From Methanobacteriota archaeon (GTDB lineage: Archaea > Thermoplasmatota > Thermoplasmata > Methanomassiliicoccales > Methanomethylophilaceae), in contig JAAYAP010000031.1 of the NCBI GenBank assembly GCA_012719315.1, forward strand, positions 1 to 11,428: a stretch of 11,428 nucleotides of DNA, read 5' to 3'. The notes under the pieces are model-generated. The model worked only from the letters and a program-made list of their open reading frames with translations. It did no database searches and was not told the origin of the DNA. The translations under genes and the position numbers were made by a program. Positions 1 to 6,064 of the stretch are shown here, piece after piece; the first letter of the stretch is position 1, and every line of letters begins with the position of its first letter.

Positions 1-469
1 CCGGTCCGTCCTCGTCGCCGATGAACTCCATCAGCATGCAGTTGTCGCTGAAGGTGATCGGCTCCGGCACGGGTATATCCGCTTCGTAGTATCTCTGCAG
101 GTTCCTGAACTCCTTGTTGACCCAGGCGTAGATCAGCTTCCAGCGGTTCCCGCCGGTGCCTTTGAAGCGCGGGTCGCCCTCGATGTACTTGGCGACCCTC
201 TTGAACGTGGATGTCGAGGTCCGGTAGATCTTCAGCGCCATCGGCTCCCCGTCCTCATCCTCCGCGTAGAACACGTTGCCCTCCTTGCCGGTGGATATCG
301 GGTAATGGACCCTGTCGATGTACCCGGCGGTCATCAGGTCGTAGATCGTCAGCAGGGTCTTCCTGTCGAAGACCTCTCCCTCGGTCTGCCGCTCGTCCCC
401 GGTCTTGTTCGTCTTCAGCGCATCGACGCGTCTCTCGAGGAACGCGTACTTCTCGTCATAGGAGGGCAT
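1..469 (-). CDS. rio1: RIO1-family serine/threonine protein kinase, N-terminal part (cut by window edge)
   Basis: This is an atypical protein kinase of the RIO1 type, which in archaea and eukaryotes acts in small ribosomal subunit maturation. About 156 N-terminal residues are present; the C-terminal half lies beyond base 1. I translated it by hand: it begins MPSYDEKYAFLERRVD. It contains the glycine-loop equivalent ISTGKEGNVFYAEDEDG (about residues 63-79), then MALKIYRTSTSTFKR with the ATP-binding Lys of ALKIY, then YIEGDPRF, and the hinge-like MLMEFIGDE near the edge. STGKEG and LKIYRTSTS are hallmarks of RIO1 rather than RIO2. The catalytic HGDLS-type loop is not in the window. The start lies 12 bp after the aIF1A stop codon with only a weak GTGAAC ribosome site, so coupling to aIF1A translation is likely. 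The aIF1A-RIO1 order is common in archaea and supports both calls. Confidence 0.93.
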   Translation of the reverse strand, partial: MPSYDEKYAFLERRVDALKTNKTGDERQTEGEVFDRKTLLTIYDLMTAGYIDRVHYPISTGKEGNVFYAEDEDGEPMALKIYRTSTSTFKRVAKYIEGDPRFKGTGGNRWKLIYAWVNKEFRNLQRYYEADIPVPEPITFSDNCMLMEFIGDEDGP

Positions 470-481
470 CGGGGTTCACTT

Positions 482-814
482 TCAAAACACATCGAGGCTC
501 TTGGGCACCCGGCCCCTCTTGCTGAGGTTGACGGCCTGGGTCCTGGTGTACCTGAACCTGATATCGCATTTGTCGGGCTGGAAGTCCCACAGCGCGATGA
601 TGAGCAGGTCCCCCTCCCTTATCCACATCCTCTTCTTGATCTTGCCGGGGATGCGGCCGACACGGGACATCCCGTCTTCGCATATCACCCTGATCTTCGA
701 GGCTCCGAGCAGCTGGTCGGCTATCCCGAACATCTCCCCCTCTTTGATGTTGGGGAGACGTACACGTGATACGTCCTCCTCGGAACTCTCGAACGGTGCT
801 ACTGTAGCGGTCAT
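482..814 (-). CDS. eif1A: Translation initiation factor aIF1A
   Basis: This is a 110-residue homologue of eukaryotic eIF1A and bacterial IF1. It binds the A-site region of the small ribosomal subunit and helps start-codon selection. After a short acidic N-terminal tail (MTATVAPFESSEED), an S1-like OB fold spans about residues 18-95. It includes RVRLPNIKEGEMFG, the RNA-contact stretch VGRIPGKIKKRMWIREGD and IIALWDFQPDKCDIRFRYT. The C-terminal tail is basic. The length is normal for the family. The start at 814 is supported by an AGGAG ribosome site about 8-12 bases upstream and a TATA-like box at 851-860. It is the first gene of an operon that continues into the RIO1 kinase, so translation initiation and ribosome maturation are co-transcribed. 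No oddities are visible. Confidence 0.96.
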   Translation of the reverse strand: MTATVAPFESSEEDVSRVRLPNIKEGEMFGIADQLLGASKIRVICEDGMSRVGRIPGKIKKRMWIREGDLLIIALWDFQPDKCDIRFRYTRTQAVNLSKRGRVPKSLDVF

Positions 815-850
815 CTATCTGTATCTCCTAAGCTCACATGATTGAGCGAC

Positions 851-860
851 TATTATAAAG
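851..860 (-). promoter_or_regulatory. TATA-box promoter of the aIF1A-rio1 operon
   Basis: Read on the minus strand, CTTTATAATA lies about 40 bp upstream of the aIF1A start and is preceded by purine-rich GCAAAT, as expected for an archaeal BRE-TATA pair. The predicted transcription start is near 830, giving a short leader that contains the AGGAG ribosome site. Confidence 0.7.
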
Positions 861-940
861 ATTTGCCATAGGTGCGCCGGCGCCGGACCCTGTCTGCGCC
901 GGCGGCGGGAAGCCGGCTCGGCCGCATATGGCTGTTCACA

Positions 941-951
941 AAGTATTTTAA
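941..951 (+). promoter_or_regulatory. TATA-like promoter of tRNA-Glu
   Basis: AAGTATTTTAA sits about 30 bp upstream of the mature 5' end of the tRNA in an AT-rich island within otherwise GC-rich DNA. The spacing fits an archaeal promoter whose transcript starts a few bases before the tRNA. Confidence 0.6.
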
Positions 952-976
952 CCAATTAATGGTACGGTTGCTCTAA

Positions 977-1052
977 GCTCCGGTAGTGTAGCGGCCAATC
1001 ATTCGGCCCTTTCGAGGCCGACACTCGGGTTCGAATCCCGACCGGAGCACCA
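977..1052 (+). tRNA. tRNA-Glu (anticodon UUC), CCA encoded
   Basis: The 76-base gene folds as a cloverleaf. Acceptor stem GCTCCGG (977-983) pairs with CCGGAGC (1042-1048), followed by discriminator A1049 and an encoded CCA (1050-1052). The anticodon stem is CGGCC/GGCCG (1004-1008 and 1016-1020). Its seven-base loop CTTTCGA puts anticodon TTC at 1011-1013, reading Glu codons GAA and GAG. The T arm is TCGGG-TTCGAAT-CCCGA. No intron is present. The gene stands alone; its downstream neighbour has its own TATA-like element. Confidence 0.97.
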
Positions 1053-1109
1053 TACGCACCCACCCCGTCGCGCGGGCCTTCCCCGATACCCGGATCCCGG
1101 CACCGAGGG

Positions 1110-1117
1110 TATTTTAT
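1110..1117 (+). promoter_or_regulatory. TATA-like box of the small membrane protein
   Basis: TATTTTAT lies in GC-rich DNA. A start of transcription about 25 bp downstream (near 1138-1142) would fall after the ATG at 1129. It therefore favours the in-frame ATG at 1171 as the true translation start. Confidence 0.45.
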
Positions 1118-1170
1118 CCCGAGGCGCCATGTTTCTCCGCGGGTCGCCATCGGCCCGAAGGGCGATCGAC

Positions 1171-1560
1171 ATGGACGGAGGGGCGAAGGCGGCGGTATCG
1201 GTCATCGCCGTCGCGGTTCTGGTTGTTGCGGGGCTTTGGTTCATCGAGGGGCATCTCCCGGAACGGGACGAAGCCCCGGACGGCATGTACTCATGCACCG
1301 TCGTTTTCCACATCGTCAACACTGATCCCTTCTCCGGCGCCGTCTACACGGTGTCGGTGGACGGGGAGGTGATGGATTCGTTCGAGGTCGGCCTGTTCTC
1401 CTATCATACGTGGACCCACGTCCATACCTGGCCGCAGGAGGACGGCCGCACCGTCGGCATCGTCGTCGATTTCCAGAGGCAGTCCCTGCTGGGCAACCCA
1501 TCGTCGGATACCCGCCTCTATGAGCTGGAAGCGGGCAAGAAGCTCACGTTCTCGGTCTGA
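1171..1560 (+). CDS. Small membrane-anchored or exported protein of unknown function
   Basis: I do not recognise a family. The 129-residue product begins MDGGAKAAVSVIAVAVLVVA, one hydrophobic segment over about residues 5-26 that could be a signal anchor or signal peptide. A probably extracytoplasmic, beta-rich domain of about 100 residues follows (for example CTVVFHIVNTDPFSGAVYTV and TVGIVVDFQRQSLLG). No catalytic motif is visible, and only one Cys (in YSCTVVF) follows the hydrophobic segment. An in-frame ATG at 1129 would add 14 residues rich in Arg and Ser. I prefer 1171 because the hydrophobic segment then starts near the N-terminus, as in exported proteins, and because the TATA-like box at 1110-1117 predicts transcription starting after 1129. 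The gene converges on the HAD-like gene with only 11 bp between stop codons. Confidence 0.72.
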   Translation: MDGGAKAAVSVIAVAVLVVAGLWFIEGHLPERDEAPDGMYSCTVVFHIVNTDPFSGAVYTVSVDGEVMDSFEVGLFSYHTWTHVHTWPQEDGRTVGIVVDFQRQSLLGNPSSDTRLYELEAGKKLTFSV

Positions 1561-1571
1561 AGGACGGCGGT

Positions 1572-2681
1572 TCAGAATCGGCTGTTGAGCAGGCGCTTGC
1601 GGTAATCGTCGCTCTTCAACGCGATCTCGTTGACGTTGCTCTCGTCGATGATGTGCACTTCGGGCAGCTTGCGCGGATGCGCCGCCAGCATGGAATCCAT
1701 CAGGGTGCGGTCGGGGCAGTCGGACCGTTCGAGCGTCTCCCGGTCCCAACCGGAGACCAGATCGTACACGGCCTCGATGCCGAGGTTGTAGAACTCCTGC
1801 ACCAGGACCGCGGCCACGGTGCAATCCCGGGAGAGCACGGCGATGTTGGATCCGTGCACCGCGAACTCGCTGCCGTTGAAGGACATCGACAGACCGTTGC
1901 CGTCGCGCACGACGTCCATCGCCTGGTAGTCCATCATGTTGCCGCCGATGTAGGCGGTCCCGTCCATGTCGATCAGCGTCCTCTTCCTCAGGTTCAGCAA
2001 CGCGTTGACCTTCTCGCCCGCGCCGAACGGCGTGACCGATTTCATCATCCTGCCGGCCTCGAGCTTCTCGAGCTTGTCGTCGAAGATGCCGTCCATCGTC
2101 TCGATCAGCCGCGCCTCGTCCTCCTCCAGGATCACCGGGGTGTTGAGCCTGTAGACGCTCTGCGGCGTCCGCAGACCGGTGATCCTGCTGGCGAAGTCCC
2201 GGATGGCCCTGCCGTCCTGCCGTCCGATCTCGTACGACGACATCTCCGCCGTGCTGTACTCGCAGATGCCGATCGGCATGTCCAGGGCCTCGCAGAGCGC
2301 CATGACGTTGTGCTCGTACGACGACGTGTTCACGAAGGTCGGCAGGGTGCTGAGCAGATAGCGCATGGCCCTCTTCGCCCCCGGCATCGGCCGCAGCGAT
2401 TCCTCGCAGCAGCGCAGCATCGCGTAATCGGTGGCTCCGAAGGCCTTCAGGAACGGCACGGCCCCGCGGGCGACGTTCCCCGACCTCCCGCTCCTCCCCA
2501 GCACGTAGGTGGCCACATCCTCGTATCTCGCCAGCAGGTCGTAGAACTTCTCGCCGTCCCGGATGAACCTGCCGCACAGGTCCCTGGTGCTGTCATTGGT
2601 CTGCAGGAATCCCAGGCAGGTGCAGACCAGCTGTTTGTCGTGTGTGAATCCAAGCTCTTCCATGGGGTCGTACTCGGCCAT
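1572..2681 (-). CDS. HAD-fold protein of the archaeal EhaR/COG4030 type, probably catalytically degenerate
   Basis: This 369-residue protein resembles archaeal HAD-like proteins annotated as EhaR or COG4030. Shared-looking stretches are GRFIRDGEKFYDLLARYEDV (39-58), VPFLKAFGATDYAM (75-88), TFVNTSSYEHNVMALCEAL (115-133), TPFGAGEKVNAL (217-228) and GLSMSFNGSEFAV (263-275). In HAD phosphatases motif I carries the nucleophilic Asp. Here that region reads LVCTCLGFLQTNDS (18-31), with Thr21 where I expect the Asp and Leu23 where the family has an acidic residue. Lys224 fits motif III. Motif IV is IGGNMMD (245-251), keeping only the second acidic residue. Phosphatase activity is therefore doubtful; a binding or scaffold role is possible. 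The start is fixed by a GAGGTGG ribosome site that overlaps the upstream stop codon, nine bases from that gene, so the two are one operon. The relation to EhaR is from memory, not from a search. Confidence 0.8.
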   Translation of the reverse strand: MAEYDPMEELGFTHDKQLVCTCLGFLQTNDSTRDLCGRFIRDGEKFYDLLARYEDVATYVLGRSGRSGNVARGAVPFLKAFGATDYAMLRCCEESLRPMPGAKRAMRYLLSTLPTFVNTSSYEHNVMALCEALDMPIGICEYSTAEMSSYEIGRQDGRAIRDFASRITGLRTPQSVYRLNTPVILEEDEARLIETMDGIFDDKLEKLEAGRMMKSVTPFGAGEKVNALLNLRKRTLIDMDGTAYIGGNMMDYQAMDVVRDGNGLSMSFNGSEFAVHGSNIAVLSRDCTVAAVLVQEFYNLGIEAVYDLVSGWDRETLERSDCPDRTLMDSMLAAHPRKLPEVHIIDESNVNEIALKSDDYRKRLLNSRF

Positions 2682-2684
2682 AGG

Positions 2685-2692
2685 TCCACCTC
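2685..2692 (-). promoter_or_regulatory. Strong ribosome binding site coupling formyltransferase and HAD-like genes
   Basis: On the minus strand GAGGTGGA precedes the ATG at 2681 by three bases and overlaps the TGA stop of the upstream gene (2691-2693). It matches the CACCTCC end of archaeal 16S rRNA and decides the start of the HAD-like gene. Confidence 0.75.
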
Positions 2693-3509
2693 AAAGCATC
2701 CTGTCGACTTCCGCACTGAGGTCGTACGGGCCGTCGAGCTCCCTGCCGCCTTCGAAGGGCCGCTTGCCCTCCATGCGCATCCTCCCCTCGGCGAACAGGC
2801 GGATGGTGGCGACCACCAGCGGCAGCTCGCGTGCCGCCCCGTCCTCCCGGATCCGCTTGAAGAGCGGTTCGTCGATCCCCTCCGCGGCGGCGATCTCCGC
2901 TAGGGTCGAGTCCTCGAGTTTGCGGTCGAGCTGCTCCCACAGCCCGTCGTAGTCCCCTCCTCTGATGGGGAATCCGCAGTATGCGACCGCCGCGCCCCGG
3001 TCCCGTTCCTCGGTGCAGACGTGCATCATCGCCCCCTGCCGGTCCGCCCTCTCCCCGATCAGCTTCCAGATGACCTCCTGCCAGGTGCCCTTCGGTCCGT
3101 CCGGCAGGGCGGGATGCAGGTTCAGGAGATCGTATGTCTCGCAGGTCTCGTCATCCATCCAGAGCATGTAGCCGGCCAGCACCCCGAGGTCGAAACCGTA
3201 GGCTCCGACACGCTCGCGCAGAAGCCTGCCGTACGCATCCCTCCAGGCGGTCTCGTCGGTCTCGCGCAGATCCGGCTCGAACTTCTTCCAGGATTCCTTG
3301 ATCAGCGGTATGCCGTACTCCTCGACGGTCTTGAAGAAGACCTCCCGTTGCTCGCGGCGGGGGTTGGGCTCCTCGGTGTTGTCCCAATTGCAGAACACGA
3401 AGGACAGGTCGACATCGAGGCCGCCGCGGGCCCGCTCCTCCATCACCGTCTTGAGCAGGTTCAACGAGCCGGAACCCCTGCCAGTGGAGAACCAACCTAG
3501 TCTGAGCAT
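2691..3509 (-). CDS. PurN-like formyltransferase (formyl_trans_N fold)
   Basis: The 272-residue protein has the fold of phosphoribosylglycinamide formyltransferase, which moves the formyl group of 10-formyl-tetrahydrofolate to an amine. The N-terminal strand and loop LGWFSTGRGSGSLNLL (4-19) take the place of the PurN phosphate loop. VFCNWDNTEEPN (38-49) follows. The catalytic triad known from E. coli PurN is preserved: Asn130 and His132 in LLNLHPALPDGPKGTW, and Asp170 in MHVCTEERDRGAAV. The end (VVATIRLFAEGRM) matches the last PurN helix. It is longer than the usual 190-215 residues because of inserts at about 45-95 and 195-225 and a tail (DGPYDLSAEVDRML). It may be the true PurN of purine synthesis or act on another amine. 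Pairing with the HAD-like gene, rather than with purine genes, leaves the substrate open. Confidence 0.82.
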   Translation of the reverse strand: MLRLGWFSTGRGSGSLNLLKTVMEERARGGLDVDLSFVFCNWDNTEEPNPRREQREVFFKTVEEYGIPLIKESWKKFEPDLRETDETAWRDAYGRLLRERVGAYGFDLGVLAGYMLWMDDETCETYDLLNLHPALPDGPKGTWQEVIWKLIGERADRQGAMMHVCTEERDRGAAVAYCGFPIRGGDYDGLWEQLDRKLEDSTLAEIAAAEGIDEPLFKRIREDGAARELPLVVATIRLFAEGRMRMEGKRPFEGGRELDGPYDLSAEVDRML

Positions 3510-3537
3510 CAGTATCGCCGGTGCGTAAGTGTTGGAA

Positions 3538-3547
3538 CTATATTATG
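3538..3547 (-). promoter_or_regulatory. TATA-like box of the formyltransferase-HAD unit
   Basis: ATAATATAGT on the minus strand lies about 30 bp before the ATG at 3509, in the 40-bp gap behind archease. It predicts a short leader or leaderless mRNA. The formyltransferase pair can thus be transcribed separately from archease, although read-through from archease is also possible. Confidence 0.5.
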
Positions 3548-3549
3548 GA

Positions 3550-3954
3550 TTATACATCGAAGACCACGGTCACCGACGGCTCCTCCGCATCGACCTCCAT
3601 CATGTGGTAGGTCACCGCCTTGATCTCGGCCTTGAGACGGTGCCTGTCGCGGTCCAGAGCCTCTCCGCGGGCGCGGCAGATCACGCGGTCCCCGTCGAAG
3701 GACACGGCGAACTCCTTCAGGATGATGTTCTCGCAGTCCTCGATGAACAGCAGCTCCGAGAGGAACGCGTACAGCCGCTCCTCGGCGGTCTCGCCGGACA
3801 CCTCCAGGCAGACCTCCCGGTCGAGTCCGACGGCCGAGAGGTCGACGGTCTGGTCGAACAGGGCGTAGCCTGCATTGGCGAAGCATTCCTCCAGGGTCCC
3901 GCCGCGGGCCCTGATCATCAGGTCGGCGGTGTGGTCGATCGACTCGTATCTCAT
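3550..3954 (-). CDS. Archease, activator of the RtcB tRNA-splicing ligase
   Basis: Archease stimulates RtcB, which joins tRNA halves and other RNA ends, by promoting guanylylation and turnover. The protein is 134 residues from the ATG at 3954. It begins MRYESIDHTADLMIRARGGT, the family's N-terminal signature with the metal-linked IDHTAD acidic motif. It continues with LEECFANAGYALFDQ, ERLYAFLSELLFIED, EALDRDRHRLKAEIKAVTYH and MMEVD, and ends VTVVFDV. His14-type and Asp residues of the HTAD and KAVTYH motifs are present. An in-frame ATG at 3978 would add eight residues (MTRPIAGC). I prefer 3954 because family members begin just before the YE-DHTAD motif and a TATA-like element at 3981-3989 would start transcription close to 3958. 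No rtcB gene is in this window. The gene is divergent from nadX. Confidence 0.93.
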   Translation of the reverse strand: MRYESIDHTADLMIRARGGTLEECFANAGYALFDQTVDLSAVGLDREVCLEVSGETAEERLYAFLSELLFIEDCENIILKEFAVSFDGDRVICRARGEALDRDRHRLKAEIKAVTYHMMEVDAEEPSVTVVFDV

Positions 3955-3980
3955 GCATCCGGCGATAGGTCGCGTCATGT

Positions 3981-3989
3981 AGATAATGC
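3981..3989 (-). promoter_or_regulatory. Weak TATA-like box of archease
   Basis: GCATTATCT on the minus strand lies about 30 bp before the preferred archease ATG at 3954, implying a nearly leaderless transcript. The box overlaps an ATGCATGC word (3986-3993) that may be regulatory. Confidence 0.35.
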
Positions 3990-4095
3990 ATGCTCCGGAG
4001 GGATCCCGGAAGGGATGCGGCAGATCAGCCCTCCGTATCCGCTTGTCACCGATTTCGAAAGATATCTGCGGATATCGTATCCCGTGCCGTAAATT

Positions 4096-4104
4096 CTTAA
4101 TATA
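4096..4104 (+). promoter_or_regulatory. TATA box of nadX, predicting a leaderless mRNA
   Basis: CTTAATATA is centred about 25 bp before the nadX ATG at 4125. Transcription would then begin on or next to the A of the start codon. No ribosome binding site precedes the gene, which agrees. Confidence 0.6.
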
Positions 4105-4124
4105 GCGCTAACTTTGTCCCAATT

Positions 4125-4931
4125 ATGCGTATAATGATCGTCGGATGCGGTTCGATTGGGTCCAAACTGGCCCAGGCCGCCGACAAGATACCGGAAGTGA
4201 AGAGGATCTACCTGATGGACCTGCACAAGGAGATCGCGGAGCGGACCGCCGTCGGCCTGGACAAGGCCGTGGTCATCGATTCGGTCGAAGAGGAGCTGTA
4301 CCACAGCGACCTGGTCGTCGAATCGGCCACGCAGGAGGCCGCGAAGGAGATCCTCGTGACCGTGGTCTCCCGCGGCGTGGACATCATGATCATGTCGGTG
4401 GGATCGCTGGTCGACGAGGAGTTCAGGAACGTGGTCTTCGAGAAGGCCAAGGCGAGTTGCGCCAACATCTACATCCCCACCGGGGCGCTGTGCGGCGCCG
4501 ACGGCCTGCGTTCGGCCTCGGCGGACGAGATCGATTCCGTGGAGCTGATCACCACCAAGGGTCCGAAGTCGCTGGCCGACGTGAAGTACCTGATCGACAA
4601 GGGCATCGACGTGAACAAGATCACCGAGAGGACCGTGATCTTCTCCGGGACCGCCGGGGAGGCGGTGAGGATCTTCCCGAAGAACGTCAACGTCGCCGCC
4701 ACGGTCAGCCTGCTGGGGCTGGGTTTCGACGCCACCAAGGTGACGGTCGTCCTCGATCCGGGGATCAAGAGCAACTCGCACGAGCTCAGGGTCAAAGGCA
4801 GATTCGGCGAGATGGAGTGCCACACGCACAACGTCCCCGAGCCCGACAACCCCAAGACCTCCCATCTGGCGACCCTTTCGGCGATAGCGGCGCTGAAGCG
4901 GTTGGTCAAGGGCGAGTGGATCGGGATCTGA
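4125..4931 (+). CDS. nadX: L-aspartate dehydrogenase (NAD biosynthesis)
   Basis: NadX oxidises L-aspartate to iminoaspartate with NAD(P), the first step of de novo NAD synthesis through quinolinate. The 268-residue length is normal. The Rossmann signature GCGSIG spans residues 7-12. ESATQEAAKE (66-75) and VGSLVDEEF follow. The substrate region IPTGALCGADGLRSA (117-131) matches the family IPSGA-GLDGL motif. NVNVAATVSLLGLGFD (187-202) and VVLDPGIKSNSHELRVKG (208-225) carry the conserved Asn/Ala and His219. The C-terminal NVPEPDNPKTSHLATLSAIA is typical. The gene has its own TATA box and no leader. Its TGA overlaps the ATG of the M24 peptidase by one base, so the two are translationally coupled. 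NadA and NadC are not in the window. A methylmalonate or other amino-acid dehydrogenase is much less likely. Confidence 0.93.
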   Translation: MRIMIVGCGSIGSKLAQAADKIPEVKRIYLMDLHKEIAERTAVGLDKAVVIDSVEEELYHSDLVVESATQEAAKEILVTVVSRGVDIMIMSVGSLVDEEFRNVVFEKAKASCANIYIPTGALCGADGLRSASADEIDSVELITTKGPKSLADVKYLIDKGIDVNKITERTVIFSGTAGEAVRIFPKNVNVAATVSLLGLGFDATKVTVVLDPGIKSNSHELRVKGRFGEMECHTHNVPEPDNPKTSHLATLSAIAALKRLVKGEWIGI

Positions 4932-6064
4932 TGCACGGCACCCCTTCCGGAACGCACGCAGCCGCAGCCGCGGGCGGATCCAGGGCCGAGAGGCTGATCG
5001 CCGGCTGCGAAGGCGTGGACGCCGTCGTGATCCTCAACGACTCGGGGCCGTTCCTGGATTCCACGTTCTGGTATCTGACCGAGCAGGCCTCGGGTTCCTT
5101 CGAAGGGTCGGCCGCGGTGGTGACCGCCGACGGCGGACTGCATGTCCTGACCGGGTCGCTGGAAGCGGAGACGGCGCGGACCGGGCAAGGCGAGGTCCAT
5201 GTCCACGGGACGAGGGCCGAGCGGGACGCGGTCTTCAAGGACCTGCTGGACGGAGCACGCAGGATCGGGGTGAACTTCCACGGCATCACCTACGCCTCGG
5301 TGCAGTACCTGCGCCGGGTCCTGGGGGACGTGGAGCTGGTCGACGTGGGCAAGGGGATCTCCGCGACCGTCTCGATCAAGGACGACAAGGAGCTGGCCTC
5401 GATCAGACGGGCCTGCGCCATCTCCTCCCGGGTGGCGGCCGAGATCCCGGACATGCTCCGCGAGGGCATGACCGAGAAGGAAGCCGCGACATTCATCGAC
5501 GGGAGGCAGAGGGAGCTCGGCGGCGAGGGCAATTCATTCGACACCATCGCCGCTTTCGGCGAGAACGCCTCGATGCCGCACCACAGCCCCGGCGACCGGA
5601 GGCTCCGGGAAGGGGATGTGGCGCTGTTCGATTTCGGCACCAAGTACGAGCGCTACTGCTCGGATCTGACCCGCACGGTCTTCTTCGGCGAACCGGATGA
5701 CGAGCTGCGGCGCGCATACGAGGTCGTGATGCGGGCGCAGGAAGCCGGTTTCGCCGAATACCGCGACGGTGCGCCCGCCGCGGCGGCCGACCGGGCCGCC
5801 AGGGACATCATCGACGGCAGCGAGTTCGCGGGCCGTTTCATCCACACCTTCGGCCACGGGATCGGCATGGATGTCCATCAGGACATATCCGTGTACCACG
5901 GTTCGGAGCAGACGCTGCGTTCCGGCAACGTGGTCTCGGCCGAACCGGGCATCTACCTGCCCGGCAAGGGCGGGATCAGGATCGAGGACACCTGCCTGGT
6001 GACCGCCGACGGCGCCGAGAGGCTGACCGGCTTCCCCCGCGGACTTACCGTGGTCAGACCTTAA
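4931..6064 (+). CDS. M24-family metallopeptidase (Xaa-Pro aminopeptidase/dipeptidase type)
   Basis: This 377-residue cytosolic metallopeptidase of the pita-bread fold probably removes N-terminal residues before proline or cleaves Xaa-Pro dipeptides. An N-terminal creatinase-like domain (about 20-150) precedes the catalytic domain (about 155-375). All five metal ligands are visible: Asp234 in ALFDFGTKY, Asp245 in YCSDLTRTV, His309 in TFGHGIGMDVHQ, Glu338 in VSAEPGIYL and Glu352 in GIRIEDTCLV. His218 in PHHSPG is the usual substrate-side histidine. The reading frame stays open upstream to 4145, but that part is antisense-like shadow of nadX. The ATG at 4931 overlaps the nadX stop (TGATG) and gives a normal length. 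The first 18 residues (Ala/Gly rich) look poorly conserved. The biological link to nadX is not clear. Confidence 0.92.
   Translation: MHGTPSGTHAAAAAGGSRAERLIAGCEGVDAVVILNDSGPFLDSTFWYLTEQASGSFEGSAAVVTADGGLHVLTGSLEAETARTGQGEVHVHGTRAERDAVFKDLLDGARRIGVNFHGITYASVQYLRRVLGDVELVDVGKGISATVSIKDDKELASIRRACAISSRVAAEIPDMLREGMTEKEAATFIDGRQRELGGEGNSFDTIAAFGENASMPHHSPGDRRLREGDVALFDFGTKYERYCSDLTRTVFFGEPDDELRRAYEVVMRAQEAGFAEYRDGAPAAAADRAARDIIDGSEFAGRFIHTFGHGIGMDVHQDISVYHGSEQTLRSGNVVSAEPGIYLPGKGGIRIEDTCLVTADGAERLTGFPRGLTVVRP

Noticed and set aside
305..769. 154-codon plus-strand frame over aIF1A and RIO1
   Set aside because: It is antisense to two recognised genes with no matching family and no promoter.
956..1322. 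Minus-strand frames over tRNA-Glu and the small membrane protein
   Set aside because: They read through the tRNA gene in antisense, a common false protein call.
1291..2577. 428-codon minus-strand frame
   Set aside because: It overlaps the HAD-like gene in another frame and is Arg-rich without motifs; the frame of 1572-2681 has recognisable family blocks and a strong ribosome site.
1653..2903. 416-codon plus-strand frame
   Set aside because: It is antisense to two well-supported genes and shows only His/Val/Gln-rich shadow composition.
3529..4092. 187-codon plus-strand frame over archease
   Set aside because: It is antisense to archease, whose motifs are clear.
4145..4930. Upstream extension of the M24 peptidase frame to 4145
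   Set aside because: It overlaps nadX in another frame, is Arg/Gly-rich low-complexity, and the ATG at 4931 gives a normal family length.
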